Assembly: GCF_900105065.1 (NCBI RefSeq)
Contig: NZ_LT629749.1
Location: 2,170,001 to 2,234,000, forward strand
Length of the DNA stretch: 64,000 bases
Direction of reading: 5' to 3'
From: Friedmanniella luteola
GTDB taxonomy: Bacteria > Actinomycetota > Actinomycetes > Propionibacteriales > Propionibacteriaceae
Positions 53,469 through 62,058 of the stretch are shown one piece after another. Under the pieces are notes generated by a model that did not search any database, was not told where the DNA came from, and saw only the letters and a list, made by a program, of their open reading frames with translations. The translations under genes were made by a program, and so were the position numbers. The number at the start of each line of letters is the position of its first letter. Within the stretch, counting starts at the first letter, position 1.

Positions 53469-54335
53469 TCAGCGCAGCCGCGTCGCCTCGAACGTCCGGC
53501 TGGGGGCGGCGATCTCGTCCTGACCGGCGACGAGCTGCAGCTCGGCCTGGCCGGAGCGGACGGTGACGTCGAGGACGCCGTGCACGACGGCGGCCGTGCG
53601 CGCGACCGAGGCGGCGACGTCACGGGTGCGCAGGTAGCTGGCCAGGAAGGTCGCGGCGGTGAGGTCGCCGGCGCCGGTGAAGGTGCGCGGCAGCAGCGGC
53701 GTGGTCACCTGCCAGGCACCCTCCCCGGAGACGGCCACCATGGCGATGGTGCCGGGTGCCGCCTCGGTGTGGACGACGCTGGTGACCAGCACGATGTCCG
53801 GACCCAGCGCGCGGGCGGCGGCGGCGGCGGCCAGCACCTCCGGCAGGGTCGACGTGCCCAGGCCGGTGAGCAGCTCCAGCTCGAACTGGTTCGGGGTGAT
53901 CAGCTGCGCCGCGGGGACCACCCGGTCCCGCATCAGCTCGGGGATGCCGTCGCGGACGTAGACCCCCCGGCCGACGTCGCCGAGCACCGGGTCGCAGCAG
54001 TAGAGGGCCGCGGGGTTGCGGGACCGGACCAGGTCCACCGCGTCCAGGATCACCGCCCCGACGTCAGCCCCGCCCTGGTAGCCCGAGAGCACGGCGTCGC
54101 AGCGGTCGAGCACGCCGCGCTCGTCGATCCCCCGGATCACCTCGGCGACGTCCTCGGCCCGGAGCAGCGGACCGCGCCAGCCGGGGTAGCCGGTGTGGTT
54201 GGAGAAGTGGACGGTGAGCACGGGCCACACCTCGACGCCCATCCGCATCAGCGGGAAGGTGGCGGCGCTGTTGCCGACGTGCCCGTAGGCCACCGAGGAC
54301 TGGATGGACAAGATGGTGGTCACGGCCGCCATCAT
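53469..54335 (-). CDS. pdxY: Pyridoxal kinase (PdxY-type)
   Basis: 288 residues from the ATG at 54335; ATG 54332 or GTG 54323 are also possible and change only the first few residues. The ribokinase-like fold begins ILSIQSSVAYGHVGNSAATF, with SNHTGYPGWRG in the substrate lid and FTGAGDLTAATFLASYL carrying the catalytic aspartate (GAGD for the common GTGD). It salvages pyridoxal to PLP with ATP, which supports PLP enzymes such as GcvP. It follows the DICT gene 23 nt downstream on the same strand. Confidence 0.9.
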   Translation of the reverse strand: MMAAVTTILSIQSSVAYGHVGNSAATFPLMRMGVEVWPVLTVHFSNHTGYPGWRGPLLRAEDVAEVIRGIDERGVLDRCDAVLSGYQGGADVGAVILDAVDLVRSRNPAALYCCDPVLGDVGRGVYVRDGIPELMRDRVVPAAQLITPNQFELELLTGLGTSTLPEVLAAAAAARALGPDIVLVTSVVHTEAAPGTIAMVAVSGEGAWQVTTPLLPRTFTGAGDLTAATFLASYLRTRDVAASVARTAAVVHGVLDVTVRSGQAELQLVAGQDEIAAPSRTFEATRLR

Positions 54336-54358
54336 CGCGCACCGCCGCGCCCCGGCCG

Positions 54359-55657
54359 TCAGGCCTCGGTGAGCGGCGCCGCCCGGTGCGTCAGCCGGCT
54401 CAGCATGCTGCGGGCGGCGTGCGCCACCAGGTCGCGGTCGTAGGTGAGGATGTAGTCGAACTCGCGGTCCCGCTGGTGCCGGACCGGGGTCCGCAGGTCC
54501 GAGGCCGCCAGCATGACCGACATCGTGGGCGCGAGGACCAGCACGTTCCACTCGTGCACGAGGGGGTCCGAGGGGTCGAGCGAGGTGACCGAGACCCCCG
54601 GCACGTCGGTGTGGTGCAGCCCCTGCGCCGCCGCCATCACCAGGGTGCTGGTCCGGGCGAGCTCCCGGTAGCGCCGCTGGGTGTCCGGCGTGAACTGCGA
54701 CGCCGTCTGGAACGCCGCCAGCACCAGGCTGGAGGTGCCGGACGGACCGGCCGTCGCCTCCAGGCGCTTGCTGAGCGCCACCAGCACCGGCTTCGTCGCC
54801 CGGCGGGCGGGGTGCCGGCGGGCGGCCAGCTCGAACGGGCTGTGGTGCGCCACCGGCAGCGGCGGGCTGAACATCCGCAGCACCTCCTCCGCGGGACGGA
54901 GCCGCGAGCGGCGGGCGCGGCCGTGGTAGCGGGACCCGCAGGCCAGGGTAGCCCCCGCGGCGACCGCCGCCGCCTCGGAGCCCGCGTCGGCGACGTCCTC
55001 GGCCGCCACCACCGCACCCGAGGAGTGGCAGAACGCCGTCGTCGCCTGGATGGTCTCGACGCTCAGCCGGCTGGTGGGCTCGTCCAGCACGCGGCGGCTG
55101 AGCACCACCAGGGCCGGCTCGATGACCGAGACGGCGGCCAGGCTGGCCGGCGTGCCGCCCACCTCGCGCAGCCCGACCTCCCACCCCTGCGCGCGGGCCG
55201 CGGCGACCAGCCGGAGCATCTCCGCCGGCCGCTCGACCGCGTCGGTGCTGTCCACCACCAGGACGACCGGGGTGGGGTCGGCGTTGCGGGCGAGCTGGCT
55301 GAACGAGGCCAGGTGGGCGTCGAGGACGAGGGGCGCCTGGGGCAGCAGGGGGGCCAGCCGGGCCTCGGCCAGCGCTCGCGCGCGGGCGGCCTCGTCGAGG
55401 AAGGCGAGCTGGTCCGACGCCGCGACCAGCGCGCGGACCCGGGCGGGAGCGGCGTCGGCGTCCTCGGCCGGACCGTGCGTGAGCAGCCGCACGGCCACCG
55501 GGCGGCCGCTGGCGATCTCGACGAGCGGGGTCTGGGTGACCTGCAGCCGGCCGTGCCGGAAGAGGCCCTCCAGCACCGGGTCGACGGGACGGTCCCCCAG
55601 CACCGCGTCGGGGCGCTGCCGGTCGTCCCGGGGCACCGCACCGTGGTCGTCGAGCAC
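54359..55657 (-). CDS. Degenerate EAL-like domain fused to a DICT sensory domain
   Basis: 432 residues. The N-terminal half resembles an EAL phosphodiesterase fold (LQVTQTPLVEIASGRPVAVR, LVLDAHLASFSQLARNADPT, GWEVGLREVGGTPASLAAVS, ALVVLSRRVL), but the ExLxR metal motif is lost, so cyclic-di-GMP hydrolysis is unlikely. The C-terminal part from about residue 265 (FELAARRHPARRATKPVLVA, AAFQTASQFTPDTQRRYREL, DYILTYDRDLVAHAARSML) is a DICT sensory domain, often linked to diguanylate cyclases and light sensing. A leaderless TAGCCT precedes the GTG at 55657 by 6 nt. Confidence 0.72.
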   Translation of the reverse strand: MLDDHGAVPRDDRQRPDAVLGDRPVDPVLEGLFRHGRLQVTQTPLVEIASGRPVAVRLLTHGPAEDADAAPARVRALVAASDQLAFLDEAARARALAEARLAPLLPQAPLVLDAHLASFSQLARNADPTPVVLVVDSTDAVERPAEMLRLVAAARAQGWEVGLREVGGTPASLAAVSVIEPALVVLSRRVLDEPTSRLSVETIQATTAFCHSSGAVVAAEDVADAGSEAAAVAAGATLACGSRYHGRARRSRLRPAEEVLRMFSPPLPVAHHSPFELAARRHPARRATKPVLVALSKRLEATAGPSGTSSLVLAAFQTASQFTPDTQRRYRELARTSTLVMAAAQGLHHTDVPGVSVTSLDPSDPLVHEWNVLVLAPTMSVMLAASDLRTPVRHQRDREFDYILTYDRDLVAHAARSMLSRLTHRAAPLTEA

Positions 55658-55663
55658 GACGTC

Positions 55664-55669
55664 AGGCTA
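55664..55669 (-). promoter_or_regulatory. Leaderless -10 hexamer of the DICT gene
   Basis: TAGCCT on the minus strand, 6 nt before the GTG at 55657. Confidence 0.6.
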
Positions 55670-55783
55670 TGCACGGCCCCCGCACCGGTGCGCCCGGGTC
55701 GGCCGGCACACCGGTGCCGGCCGGGGCGGCTGTGGTGTCGCTGAGAATCCGGGATCGGGCGGACCGGGTTTGCCCGAGGACCT

Positions 55784-55789
55784 TAGGGT
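55784..55789 (+). promoter_or_regulatory. Leaderless -10 hexamer of the gene at 55796
   Basis: TAGGGT ends 6 nt before the ATG at 55796. Confidence 0.65.
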
Positions 55790-55795
55790 GGCGGC

Positions 55796-56302
55796 ATGTC
55801 GCCCGACGTCGAGCAGCCTTCGCCGCCCGACGTCCGCCCCCGGCCCGCCGCCCCGGAGGAGCCCGTCCACCTGGACGGGGCGCACGGCAGCCACCACATC
55901 CTGCGCGACTCCCCCGAGGACCGCTGGCGCTGGCGCGCCAAGATCCGGCAGAGCCCCCACCAGCTCCGGGTCTACCGCTTCTGCGTCGGCATCGCGGGCA
56001 CCCTGCTGGTCGTCCTCGGCTTCATCAGCGGTCCGCTGCCCGGTCCCGGCGGCATCCCGCTCGTGCTGCTGGGCCTGGCGGTGATGGCCAGCGAGTTCGT
56101 CTGGGCGGAGCGGCTGATGGGGGTGTTCAAGGCCCAGCTGCACCGCTTCCGCTCCTGGTCGCGTCCCCGCCAGACCGCCGCCTTCGCCGTCTTCTTCGCC
56201 TGCTGCGGGCTCGTCGGCTACGCCTACCTGCTGACGCTCGGACCGCCGACCTGGCTGCCGGGCTCCGTCGAGGGCGTGCTGGCCCGGCTGCCCGGTCTCT
56301 GA
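55796..56302 (+). CDS. TIGR02611/PGPGW-type membrane protein
   Basis: 168 residues. A proline-rich cytoplasmic N-terminus of about 60 residues is followed by two helices around the signature SGPLPGPGGIPLVLLGLAVM and another near the C-terminus (FAVFFACCGLVGYAYLL). WRAKIRQSPHQLRVYRF precedes the first helix. Function unknown; widespread in actinobacteria. The next gene starts 58 nt later. Confidence 0.82.
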   Translation: MSPDVEQPSPPDVRPRPAAPEEPVHLDGAHGSHHILRDSPEDRWRWRAKIRQSPHQLRVYRFCVGIAGTLLVVLGFISGPLPGPGGIPLVLLGLAVMASEFVWAERLMGVFKAQLHRFRSWSRPRQTAAFAVFFACCGLVGYAYLLTLGPPTWLPGSVEGVLARLPGL

Positions 56303-56360
56303 CCGGTACCGCTCCTGGTGTCGAGGCCCCGCCGGCGCCCGCGCGTGCTTCGATGACCCC

Positions 56361-57143
56361 ATGAGGGCCGACGACTACGCGTTCTTCCGCGCCCCGTTCC
56401 TGGCCTTCGCGCACCGCGGCGGCGCCCACTACCCGCCCAACCTGCACCGCGAGAACACCCTGCACGCCTTCGAGCAGGCCGCGGCGCTCGGCTACCGCTA
56501 CTTCGAGACCGACGTGCACGCCACGGCCGACGGCGTCCTGCTGGCCTTCCACGACGACCGGCTGGACCGCGTCACCGACCGCTCCGGCGTGCTGGCCACC
56601 CTGCCCTGGGCCGAGGTGGCCGAGGCCCGCATCCACGGCCGGGACCCGATCCCCCGGCTGGCGGACCTGCTGACCTCGTTCCCGGACGCCCGCTTCAACA
56701 TCGACGCGAAGTCGCCGGGGGCCGTGGACCTGCTCGCGGACACCGTCGACGAGCACGAAGCCTGGGACCGGGTCTGCGTCAGCTCCTTCGGGGTCGCGCG
56801 GCTGCACCGCCTCCGACGCCGGCTGGGCCACCGCGTCGCCTCCTCGGCCAGCGCGGCCGGCGTCGCGGCCAACCGCTTCCTGCCCTGGCTGACGCGGGTG
56901 CTCAACACCTCCGCGCCGGCGCTGCAGATCCCGGTCCGGCACCTGCTGGGGGGCCGGGAGGTCATGCTGCTGACCCCGGCCCTGGTCCGCGCCGCGCACC
57001 GGGCGGGCAAGCAGGTCCACGTCTGGACCGTCGACGACGCGCCGCTGATGGAGTGGCTCCTGGAGCAGGGGGTGGACGGCATCTTCACCGACCGGGTGGA
57101 CACGCTGAAGGACGTGCTGACCGCGCACGGGCGCTGGACGTGA
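56361..57143 (+). CDS. Glycerophosphodiester phosphodiesterase
   Basis: 260 residues. The TIM-barrel GDPD catalytic set is present: AHRGG near 17-21, the first glutamate in RENTLHAFEQA, the metal site YFETDVHATADGVLLAFHDD near 48-67, and FNIDAKS. It hydrolyses glycerophosphodiesters to glycerol 3-phosphate and alcohol. No signal peptide, so cytoplasmic. The UMF1 transporter gene overlaps its stop (GTGA), suggesting a coupled pair. Confidence 0.9.
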   Translation: MRADDYAFFRAPFLAFAHRGGAHYPPNLHRENTLHAFEQAAALGYRYFETDVHATADGVLLAFHDDRLDRVTDRSGVLATLPWAEVAEARIHGRDPIPRLADLLTSFPDARFNIDAKSPGAVDLLADTVDEHEAWDRVCVSSFGVARLHRLRRRLGHRVASSASAAGVAANRFLPWLTRVLNTSAPALQIPVRHLLGGREVMLLTPALVRAAHRAGKQVHVWTVDDAPLMEWLLEQGVDGIFTDRVDTLKDVLTAHGRWT

Positions 57144-58492
57144 GCGCCGCGACGACGGGCCCCTCGCCGACGGCCCCGGCCCGGTCCGGGCCGTCGGCGG
57201 TGCGCCGGCGGGTGGTGCTCGCCTGGGGCCTGTGGGACTGGGGCTCGGCGGCGTACAACGCCGTCATCACCTCCTTCGTCTTCGGGCCGTACGTGGTCCG
57301 CGGGGTGGTCGGCGACGCCGAACCGGGCGGCTGGTCGGCCAACACCTGGCTGGGCCTGTCCGGGTTCGTCGCCGGCCTGCTGGTGGCGCTGATCGCGCCC
57401 ATCACCGGGCAGCGCTCCGACGCCGGCGGCCACCGGCGGCGCAACCTCGCGCTCTGGACCGGGCTGGTCGTCGTCACGATGCTCGGGCTGTTCACGGTGC
57501 GCGACGAGCCGGCCTACCTGTACACGGCGCTCGTGCTGCTGGCCGCCGGCGCGGTGTTCCAGGAGTTCGCCGGCGTCTCCTACAACGCGATGCTGCCGCA
57601 GGTCTCGACACCGGCCACCCTCGGCCGGGTGTCCGGCTTCGGCTGGTCGATGGGCTACTTCGGCGGCATCTTCCTGCTGCTGATCTGCTACGTCGGCTTC
57701 ATCGCCCCCGACGTCGGCTGGTTCGGCGTGACCTCGGAGGGCGGGCTGAACATCCGCGTCGTCGCCGTCTTCTCGGCGGTCTGGTTCGCGGTCTTCGCGC
57801 TGCCCGTGCTGGTCGCGGTGCCCGAGCTCCCGCCGGGCCCGCCCAGCCGGCGGGTGTCGATCCCGCAGTCCTACCGGTTGCTGGTCCAGGACGTGCGACG
57901 GCTCTTCGCCCGCGACCGCAACGCCGTCTGGTTCCTGCTCGCCTCGGCGCTGTACCGCGACGGGCTGGCCGCGGTGTTCACCTTCGGCGCCATCCTCGCC
58001 GTCAGCGTCTACGGCCTCGACCAGTCCACCGTGCTCGTGTTCGGCGTCGCGGCCAACGTGGTGGCGGCGCTGGGCGCGCTGGCCCTGGGCGTCGTCGAGG
58101 ACCGGGTGGGGCCGAAGAGGATCATCATGGTCTCGCTGGTCGGCCTGCTGGTCTCCTGCACCGTGCTGCTGTTCGCCTCCGGGCCCACCATGTTCTGGAT
58201 CTTCGGGCTGCTGCTCTGCCTGTGGGTCGGGCCGGCGCAGGCCAGCTCGCGCTCGTTCCTGGCCCGGGTCGCGCCGCCCGGGCGGGAGGGCGAGATGTTC
58301 GGCCTGTACGCCACCACCGGGCGGGCCGCCTCCTTCCTCGCCCCCGGCCTGTTCGCCCTGTTCTCCGGATTGTTCTCCGACCGCGTGGGTATCGTGGGCA
58401 TAGCGCTGGTCCTGCTGGCCGGAGCGATCGCCCTGTCACGGGTGGCCTCTCCCCCACGGCTGACGAGCGGGCCCAGCGCCGGGTCGAGCTAG
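57140..58492 (+). CDS. UMF1/Atg22-type MFS transporter
   Basis: 450 residues from the GTG at 57140. WGLWDWGSAAYNAVITSFVF is the distinctive first helix of this family, and LIAPITGQRSDAGGHRRRNL corresponds to the loop after helix 2. About twelve helices. Yeast Atg22 exports amino acids from the vacuole; bacterial substrates are unknown. The overlap with the GDPD gene suggests handling of a glycerophospho-product or headgroup, which is inference. Confidence 0.86.
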   Translation: MSAATTGPSPTAPARSGPSAVRRRVVLAWGLWDWGSAAYNAVITSFVFGPYVVRGVVGDAEPGGWSANTWLGLSGFVAGLLVALIAPITGQRSDAGGHRRRNLALWTGLVVVTMLGLFTVRDEPAYLYTALVLLAAGAVFQEFAGVSYNAMLPQVSTPATLGRVSGFGWSMGYFGGIFLLLICYVGFIAPDVGWFGVTSEGGLNIRVVAVFSAVWFAVFALPVLVAVPELPPGPPSRRVSIPQSYRLLVQDVRRLFARDRNAVWFLLASALYRDGLAAVFTFGAILAVSVYGLDQSTVLVFGVAANVVAALGALALGVVEDRVGPKRIIMVSLVGLLVSCTVLLFASGPTMFWIFGLLLCLWVGPAQASSRSFLARVAPPGREGEMFGLYATTGRAASFLAPGLFALFSGLFSDRVGIVGIALVLLAGAIALSRVASPPRLTSGPSAGSS

Positions 58493-58513
58493 ACGGGGGC
58501 GCGTGCCGTGACC

Positions 58514-58539
58514 GGAACATTCCGGTGGAGCCGTGAGTT
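58514..58539 (+). promoter_or_regulatory. Possible SigR-type promoter of rbpA
   Basis: GGAACA (58514-58519) and GTT (58537-58539) are 17 bp apart, close to the GGAAT-N18-GTT pattern of oxidative-stress sigma factor promoters that drive rbpA in Streptomyces. Tentative. Confidence 0.35.
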
Positions 58540-58587
58540 GTAGATGAGCGGGGAAACAAGCGTCAGACGTCTAGACGGAGGTATGTC

Positions 58588-58968
58588 ATGGCTGATCGTT
58601 CACTGCGGGGCACCGGTCTGGGAGCCAAGAGCTTCGAGGACGAGGCCGGCGTCGAGTTCGCGGCGCGGCAGGAGGTCGGGTACGACTGCTCGCGTCAGCA
58701 CCACTTCACGCTCGTGTTCTCGGCCGAGGCCGAGATCCCCGCCCTGTGGGAGTGCCCGCGCTGCGGCGCCGAGTCCCTGCGGTCCGACGGGCAGCGCCCG
58801 GAGGCCAAGGAGGAGAAGGCCGTCCGCACCCACTGGGACATGCTGCGCGAGCGTCGCTCCATCGCCGAGCTCGAGGACCTGCTGGCCGAGCGGCTGACCC
58901 TGCTCCGCGCCGGCGAGCTGGGTTCGACGGCCTGGTCGCGGACCGCCCCCTCGAAGAAGACCGCCTGA
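58588..58968 (+). CDS. rbpA: RNA polymerase-binding protein RbpA
   Basis: 126 residues from the ATG at 58588, with GGAGG 8 nt upstream. RbpA binds RNA polymerase and the primary sigma factor and stabilises open complexes in actinobacteria. Features: N-terminal MADRSLRGTGLGAKSFE tail, the core domain with C34, H38/H39, C56 and C59 (CSRQHHF, ECPRCG) and the sigma-interacting helix THWDMLRERRSIAELEDLL. It faces ppm1/lnt as in Rv2050-Rv2051c. A strong bidirectional terminator separates it from fxsA. Confidence 0.95.
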   Translation: MADRSLRGTGLGAKSFEDEAGVEFAARQEVGYDCSRQHHFTLVFSAEAEIPALWECPRCGAESLRSDGQRPEAKEEKAVRTHWDMLRERRSIAELEDLLAERLTLLRAGELGSTAWSRTAPSKKTA

Positions 58969-58994
58969 CCCTCGGGGCGGGCCAGCAGACACCC

Positions 58995-59045
58995 AGGACC
59001 GCCCCGTGCGGCCGACCAGCCGGTCGGACCGCGCGGGGCGGTCCT
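58995..59045. terminator. Bidirectional terminator between rbpA and fxsA
   Basis: AGGACCGCCCCG (58995-59006) pairs perfectly with CGGGGCGGTCCT (59034-59045), with an inner CCGACC-AGCC-GGTCGG stem-loop at 59012-59027. Convergent genes on both sides. Confidence 0.75.
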
Positions 59046-59051
59046 GTCGTC

Positions 59052-59561
59052 TCAGCGGTCGGTGACCTCGCCACGGATGATGGTCGGTCCGCCCGGTCCG
59101 GGCGCCGGGTCGGGGACGGTCTCACCCGGGATCACCGTCCCGGAGGGGCCGACCGCCCCCGACGGCACGCCCAGCCGGCTCAGCCGTCGGGCGATGAAGA
59201 AGGCGACCAGCTTGCGCGCGGCCGGCCGGGTCAGCGGCAGCAGGAACAGGAACCCGACGATGTCGGTCGCGAACCCGGGCAGCATCAGCAGCAGCCCGCC
59301 GACCAGCACCAGGGCGGCGTCGGCCAGCTCACCGCTGGGCACCCGGCCGGTCTGGAACGCGTCGGTCAGCGCCGTCCACGCCCGACCACCCTCGCGCCGC
59401 ATGAGCCAGGCGCCGAGGACGGCCTCGGCGACGAGGATCCCGAGCGTCGCCAGGGCGCCGATCTGGTCGGCGACCTGCAGCAGCAGCCACACCTCGAAGA
59501 TCGGCACCGCCACCAGCAGCACGAGGAAGACCACCAGCGGCAGACCGCCGCGGAGCCTCAC
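59052..59561 (-). CDS. fxsA: FxsA family membrane protein
   Basis: 169 residues from the GTG at 59561, which overlaps the ppm1 stop by four bases. FxsA core: LVVFLVLLVAVPIFEVWLLL, LGILVAEAVLGAWLMRREGG and GGLLLMLPGFATDIVGFLFL. About four membrane helices and a Pro/Gly-rich C-terminus. E. coli FxsA affects phage F exclusion; the cellular role is otherwise unclear. End of the lnt-ppm1-fxsA operon. Confidence 0.88.
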   Translation of the reverse strand: MRLRGGLPLVVFLVLLVAVPIFEVWLLLQVADQIGALATLGILVAEAVLGAWLMRREGGRAWTALTDAFQTGRVPSGELADAALVLVGGLLLMLPGFATDIVGFLFLLPLTRPAARKLVAFFIARRLSRLGVPSGAVGPSGTVIPGETVPDPAPGPGGPTIIRGEVTDR

Positions 59562-60349
59562 CGCGACACCGCCGGCACGCGGCGGCGCAGGGCCGACAGC
59601 TGGCCCGCCCGGTGCCTGATGCCCCACAGGGTGGTCAGCAGCAGCGCCTCGACGACGATCCGCTGGCTCATCTTGCTGACGCCGTGCTCACGCTCGATGA
59701 ACGTGATCGGCACCTCGACGACCCGGAAGCCGGCCTTGAGGGCCCGCCAGGCCAGGTCCACCTGGAAGCAGTAGCCGGCCGAGACGACCCCGTCCAGCTC
59801 CAGCCCCCGCAGCGTCGCAGCACGGAACGCCCGGAAGCCGCCGGTCGCGTCCTTGAGCGGGAGGCCCAGCATGAGCCGTGTCCAGAGGTTGCCCCCGCGG
59901 GAGAGCACCTTGCGGGACAGCGGCCAGTTCACCACCGTGCCGCCGGTCACCCAGCGCGAGCCGAGCACCAGGTCGGCGCCGGCGAGCGCGGTCAGCAGCC
60001 GAGGCAGCTGCTCGGGCTGGTGGGAGCCGTCGGCGTCCATCTCGACGAGCACGTCGTAGCCGGCGTCCAGGCCCCAGCTGAAGCCGGCCAGGTAGGCGGC
60101 ACCGAGACCCTCCTTGCCGGTCCGGTGCAGGACGTGCACGTGGTCGTCCTCGGCGGCCAGCCGGTCGGCGAGCTCGCCGGTGCCGTCCGGGGAGTTGTCG
60201 TCGGCGACCAGCACGTGCGCGTCCGGCACGCTGGCCCGGACCCGGGCCACGATGAGCGGCAGGTTCTGGAGCTCGTCGTAGGTGGGGATGATCACCAGGG
60301 TCCGTTCGTCCCCCCGGGGGGCGGCGGGCGTCGCCGTCGACTCGCTCAC
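59558..60349 (-). CDS. ppm1: Polyprenol monophosphomannose synthase (GT2)
   Basis: 263 residues from the GTG at 60349, overlapping the lnt stop (GTGA). Transfers mannose from GDP-mannose to polyprenyl phosphate, supplying the donor for periplasmic steps of PIM/lipomannan synthesis and protein mannosylation. GT2 motifs: VIIPTYDELQNLPLIV, VADDNSPDGTGE and the DxD region VEMDADGSHQPEQLP. Two C-terminal basic segments. In M. tuberculosis this domain is fused to Lnt in one protein; here it is a separate gene. It complements the PIM genes at 1.4-4.1 kb. Confidence 0.92.
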   Translation of the reverse strand: MSESTATPAAPRGDERTLVIIPTYDELQNLPLIVARVRASVPDAHVLVADDNSPDGTGELADRLAAEDDHVHVLHRTGKEGLGAAYLAGFSWGLDAGYDVLVEMDADGSHQPEQLPRLLTALAGADLVLGSRWVTGGTVVNWPLSRKVLSRGGNLWTRLMLGLPLKDATGGFRAFRAATLRGLELDGVVSAGYCFQVDLAWRALKAGFRVVEVPITFIEREHGVSKMSQRIVVEALLLTTLWGIRHRAGQLSALRRRVPAVSR

Positions 60350-62058
60350 GTCAGGTCTCTTCCGTTCGTCGGTGCCGGCGCCCGGGCGGGGCCGACGGGA
60401 TCGGTGCGGGGCCGGCGCGAGCGGGCACCGACCAGGGCCAGCGCGCAGGCCAGCACGGCCAGCAGGGTCAGGCCGCGGTCCACCCACGGCGCGACGAGCA
60501 CGGCGGGCGTCAGGTGGGTGCGCAGCGGCATGGTGACGACGCGGTCGTCCGCGGTGAACTCGGTGGTCCGGGTGACCACCCGGCCGTCGCGGTCGATGAA
60601 GCCGGAGACGCTGTTGGTGGTCGCCACGGCGATCTCGCGGCGGGACTCCATCGCCCGGGCCCGGGTGATCGCGAACTGCTGCTCGATCTGCCCGGTGCCG
60701 CCGTAGGTGGCGTTGTTGCTCTGCACCACCGACACCTGGGCCCCGTGGGTGAGGGTCTCGTACACGGTGGCGTCGTAGGCGAGCTCGAAGCAGATCACGT
60801 CGCCCACCTTCAGCGGCCGGCCGTCGACCTGGACGTCGAGGACGCCGGGGGTGGTGCCCGGCACCGACTGGGCGCCCACCTGGGCCAGGATCGGCACCAG
60901 CGGCAGCAGCTGGTCCCGGAACGGGATCCACTCGCCGAACGGCACGAGGTCGCGCTTGTCGTAGCGGGCGAGGATCCCGGCCCGGGAGTCCCACCACAGC
61001 GCGCTCGTCTGCCGCTCGTCGGGGCCCGGCCCCTGCATCACGGCGCCGACGAGGATCGGCACCCCGGCGAGCTCGGCGGCCGACTGGACGGTCAGCCGGG
61101 TGAGGCCGTCCAGCGTCGGGTCGATGTCGGTGGAGTTCTCCGGCCAGAGCAGGAAGTCCGGCGTCGGGACCTGCCCGAGGCGGGCCTTGGTCATCAGGTC
61201 GACGGTCTCGGCCAGGTGGTTGTTGGTGACCGAGCGGGCCCGGCCCATGGCCTCGATGCCCCGCCCTGGGACGTTGCCCTGCACGATCCCGACGTCGACG
61301 CTGCCCTGCAGGCCGGCGGCGGGCTCCACCTGGAACCCGCGGAGCGCGGTGCCCGCCACCACGAGCAGCACCAGGGACCCGGCCACGACGAGCAGCGGAC
61401 CGCGGCGGGGTCGTCCGGCGGCGGCGGGGGCGGTCGGGGTGCGCCGCCGCAGCCGCAGCACCAGCCAGGCGACCAGCTGCCCGACGAGGGCGACGACGAA
61501 CGACACGCCGGCCACGCCGACGAGGGGGAAGAAGCCGGCGACCGGGGTGTCGACCGCGGCGTAGGCCAACCGCACCCAGCCGAAGCCGCCGAACGGGAGG
61601 CGGGAGTAGGCGAACTCGACCGCCACCCAGCAGCAGGCCGCGGCGAACGGCCAGGCGCGCAGCCGCAGCACCAGCGTCAGGGCCGCGGCCAGCACGCCGA
61701 AGAACAGGGCCTCGAACAGGATCAGCAGGGCGGCGACCCAGACCCCGAGGACGTGCAGCCAGCTGATGCTGACCGCCAGCAGCCCGAGGCCGAAGAGGTA
61801 GCCGAGCCCGAAGGACCGGCGCGGCGGGCCGCCCCGGACCAGCAGCGTCAGGGCCGGGACCCCCACCAGCAGCAGCGGCCACAGGCCGTACGGCTGCCAG
61901 GCGAGACCCAGCAGGGCGCCGGACGCCAGCGCCGCCAGCGCCCGCCAGCGCTGTCCGCGCCGCCCGCTGCCGGCGCTCGGGGACGCGCCGGCGGCGGCCG
62001 GGGGCGTCGGGGCGGGGGTGACCTCTGCGGGCGGGGCAGGGGTCAGGGGCGTCGACAC
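60346..62058 (-). CDS. lnt: Apolipoprotein N-acyltransferase
   Basis: 570 residues. Six to eight N-terminal membrane helices, then the nitrilase domain with catalytic E307 (LWPENSTDI), K368 (YDKRDLVPFGEW) and C423 (DVICFELAYD). It N-acylates the lipidated cysteine of lipoproteins such as the BtuF protein here. The start is fixed by a leaderless TAAACT hexamer 6 nt before the GTG at 62058, which lies inside the end of the amidohydrolase gene. First gene of lnt-ppm1-fxsA. Confidence 0.93.
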   Translation of the reverse strand: MSTPLTPAPPAEVTPAPTPPAAAGASPSAGSGRRGQRWRALAALASGALLGLAWQPYGLWPLLLVGVPALTLLVRGGPPRRSFGLGYLFGLGLLAVSISWLHVLGVWVAALLILFEALFFGVLAAALTLVLRLRAWPFAAACCWVAVEFAYSRLPFGGFGWVRLAYAAVDTPVAGFFPLVGVAGVSFVVALVGQLVAWLVLRLRRRTPTAPAAAGRPRRGPLLVVAGSLVLLVVAGTALRGFQVEPAAGLQGSVDVGIVQGNVPGRGIEAMGRARSVTNNHLAETVDLMTKARLGQVPTPDFLLWPENSTDIDPTLDGLTRLTVQSAAELAGVPILVGAVMQGPGPDERQTSALWWDSRAGILARYDKRDLVPFGEWIPFRDQLLPLVPILAQVGAQSVPGTTPGVLDVQVDGRPLKVGDVICFELAYDATVYETLTHGAQVSVVQSNNATYGGTGQIEQQFAITRARAMESRREIAVATTNSVSGFIDRDGRVVTRTTEFTADDRVVTMPLRTHLTPAVLVAPWVDRGLTLLAVLACALALVGARSRRPRTDPVGPARAPAPTNGRDLT

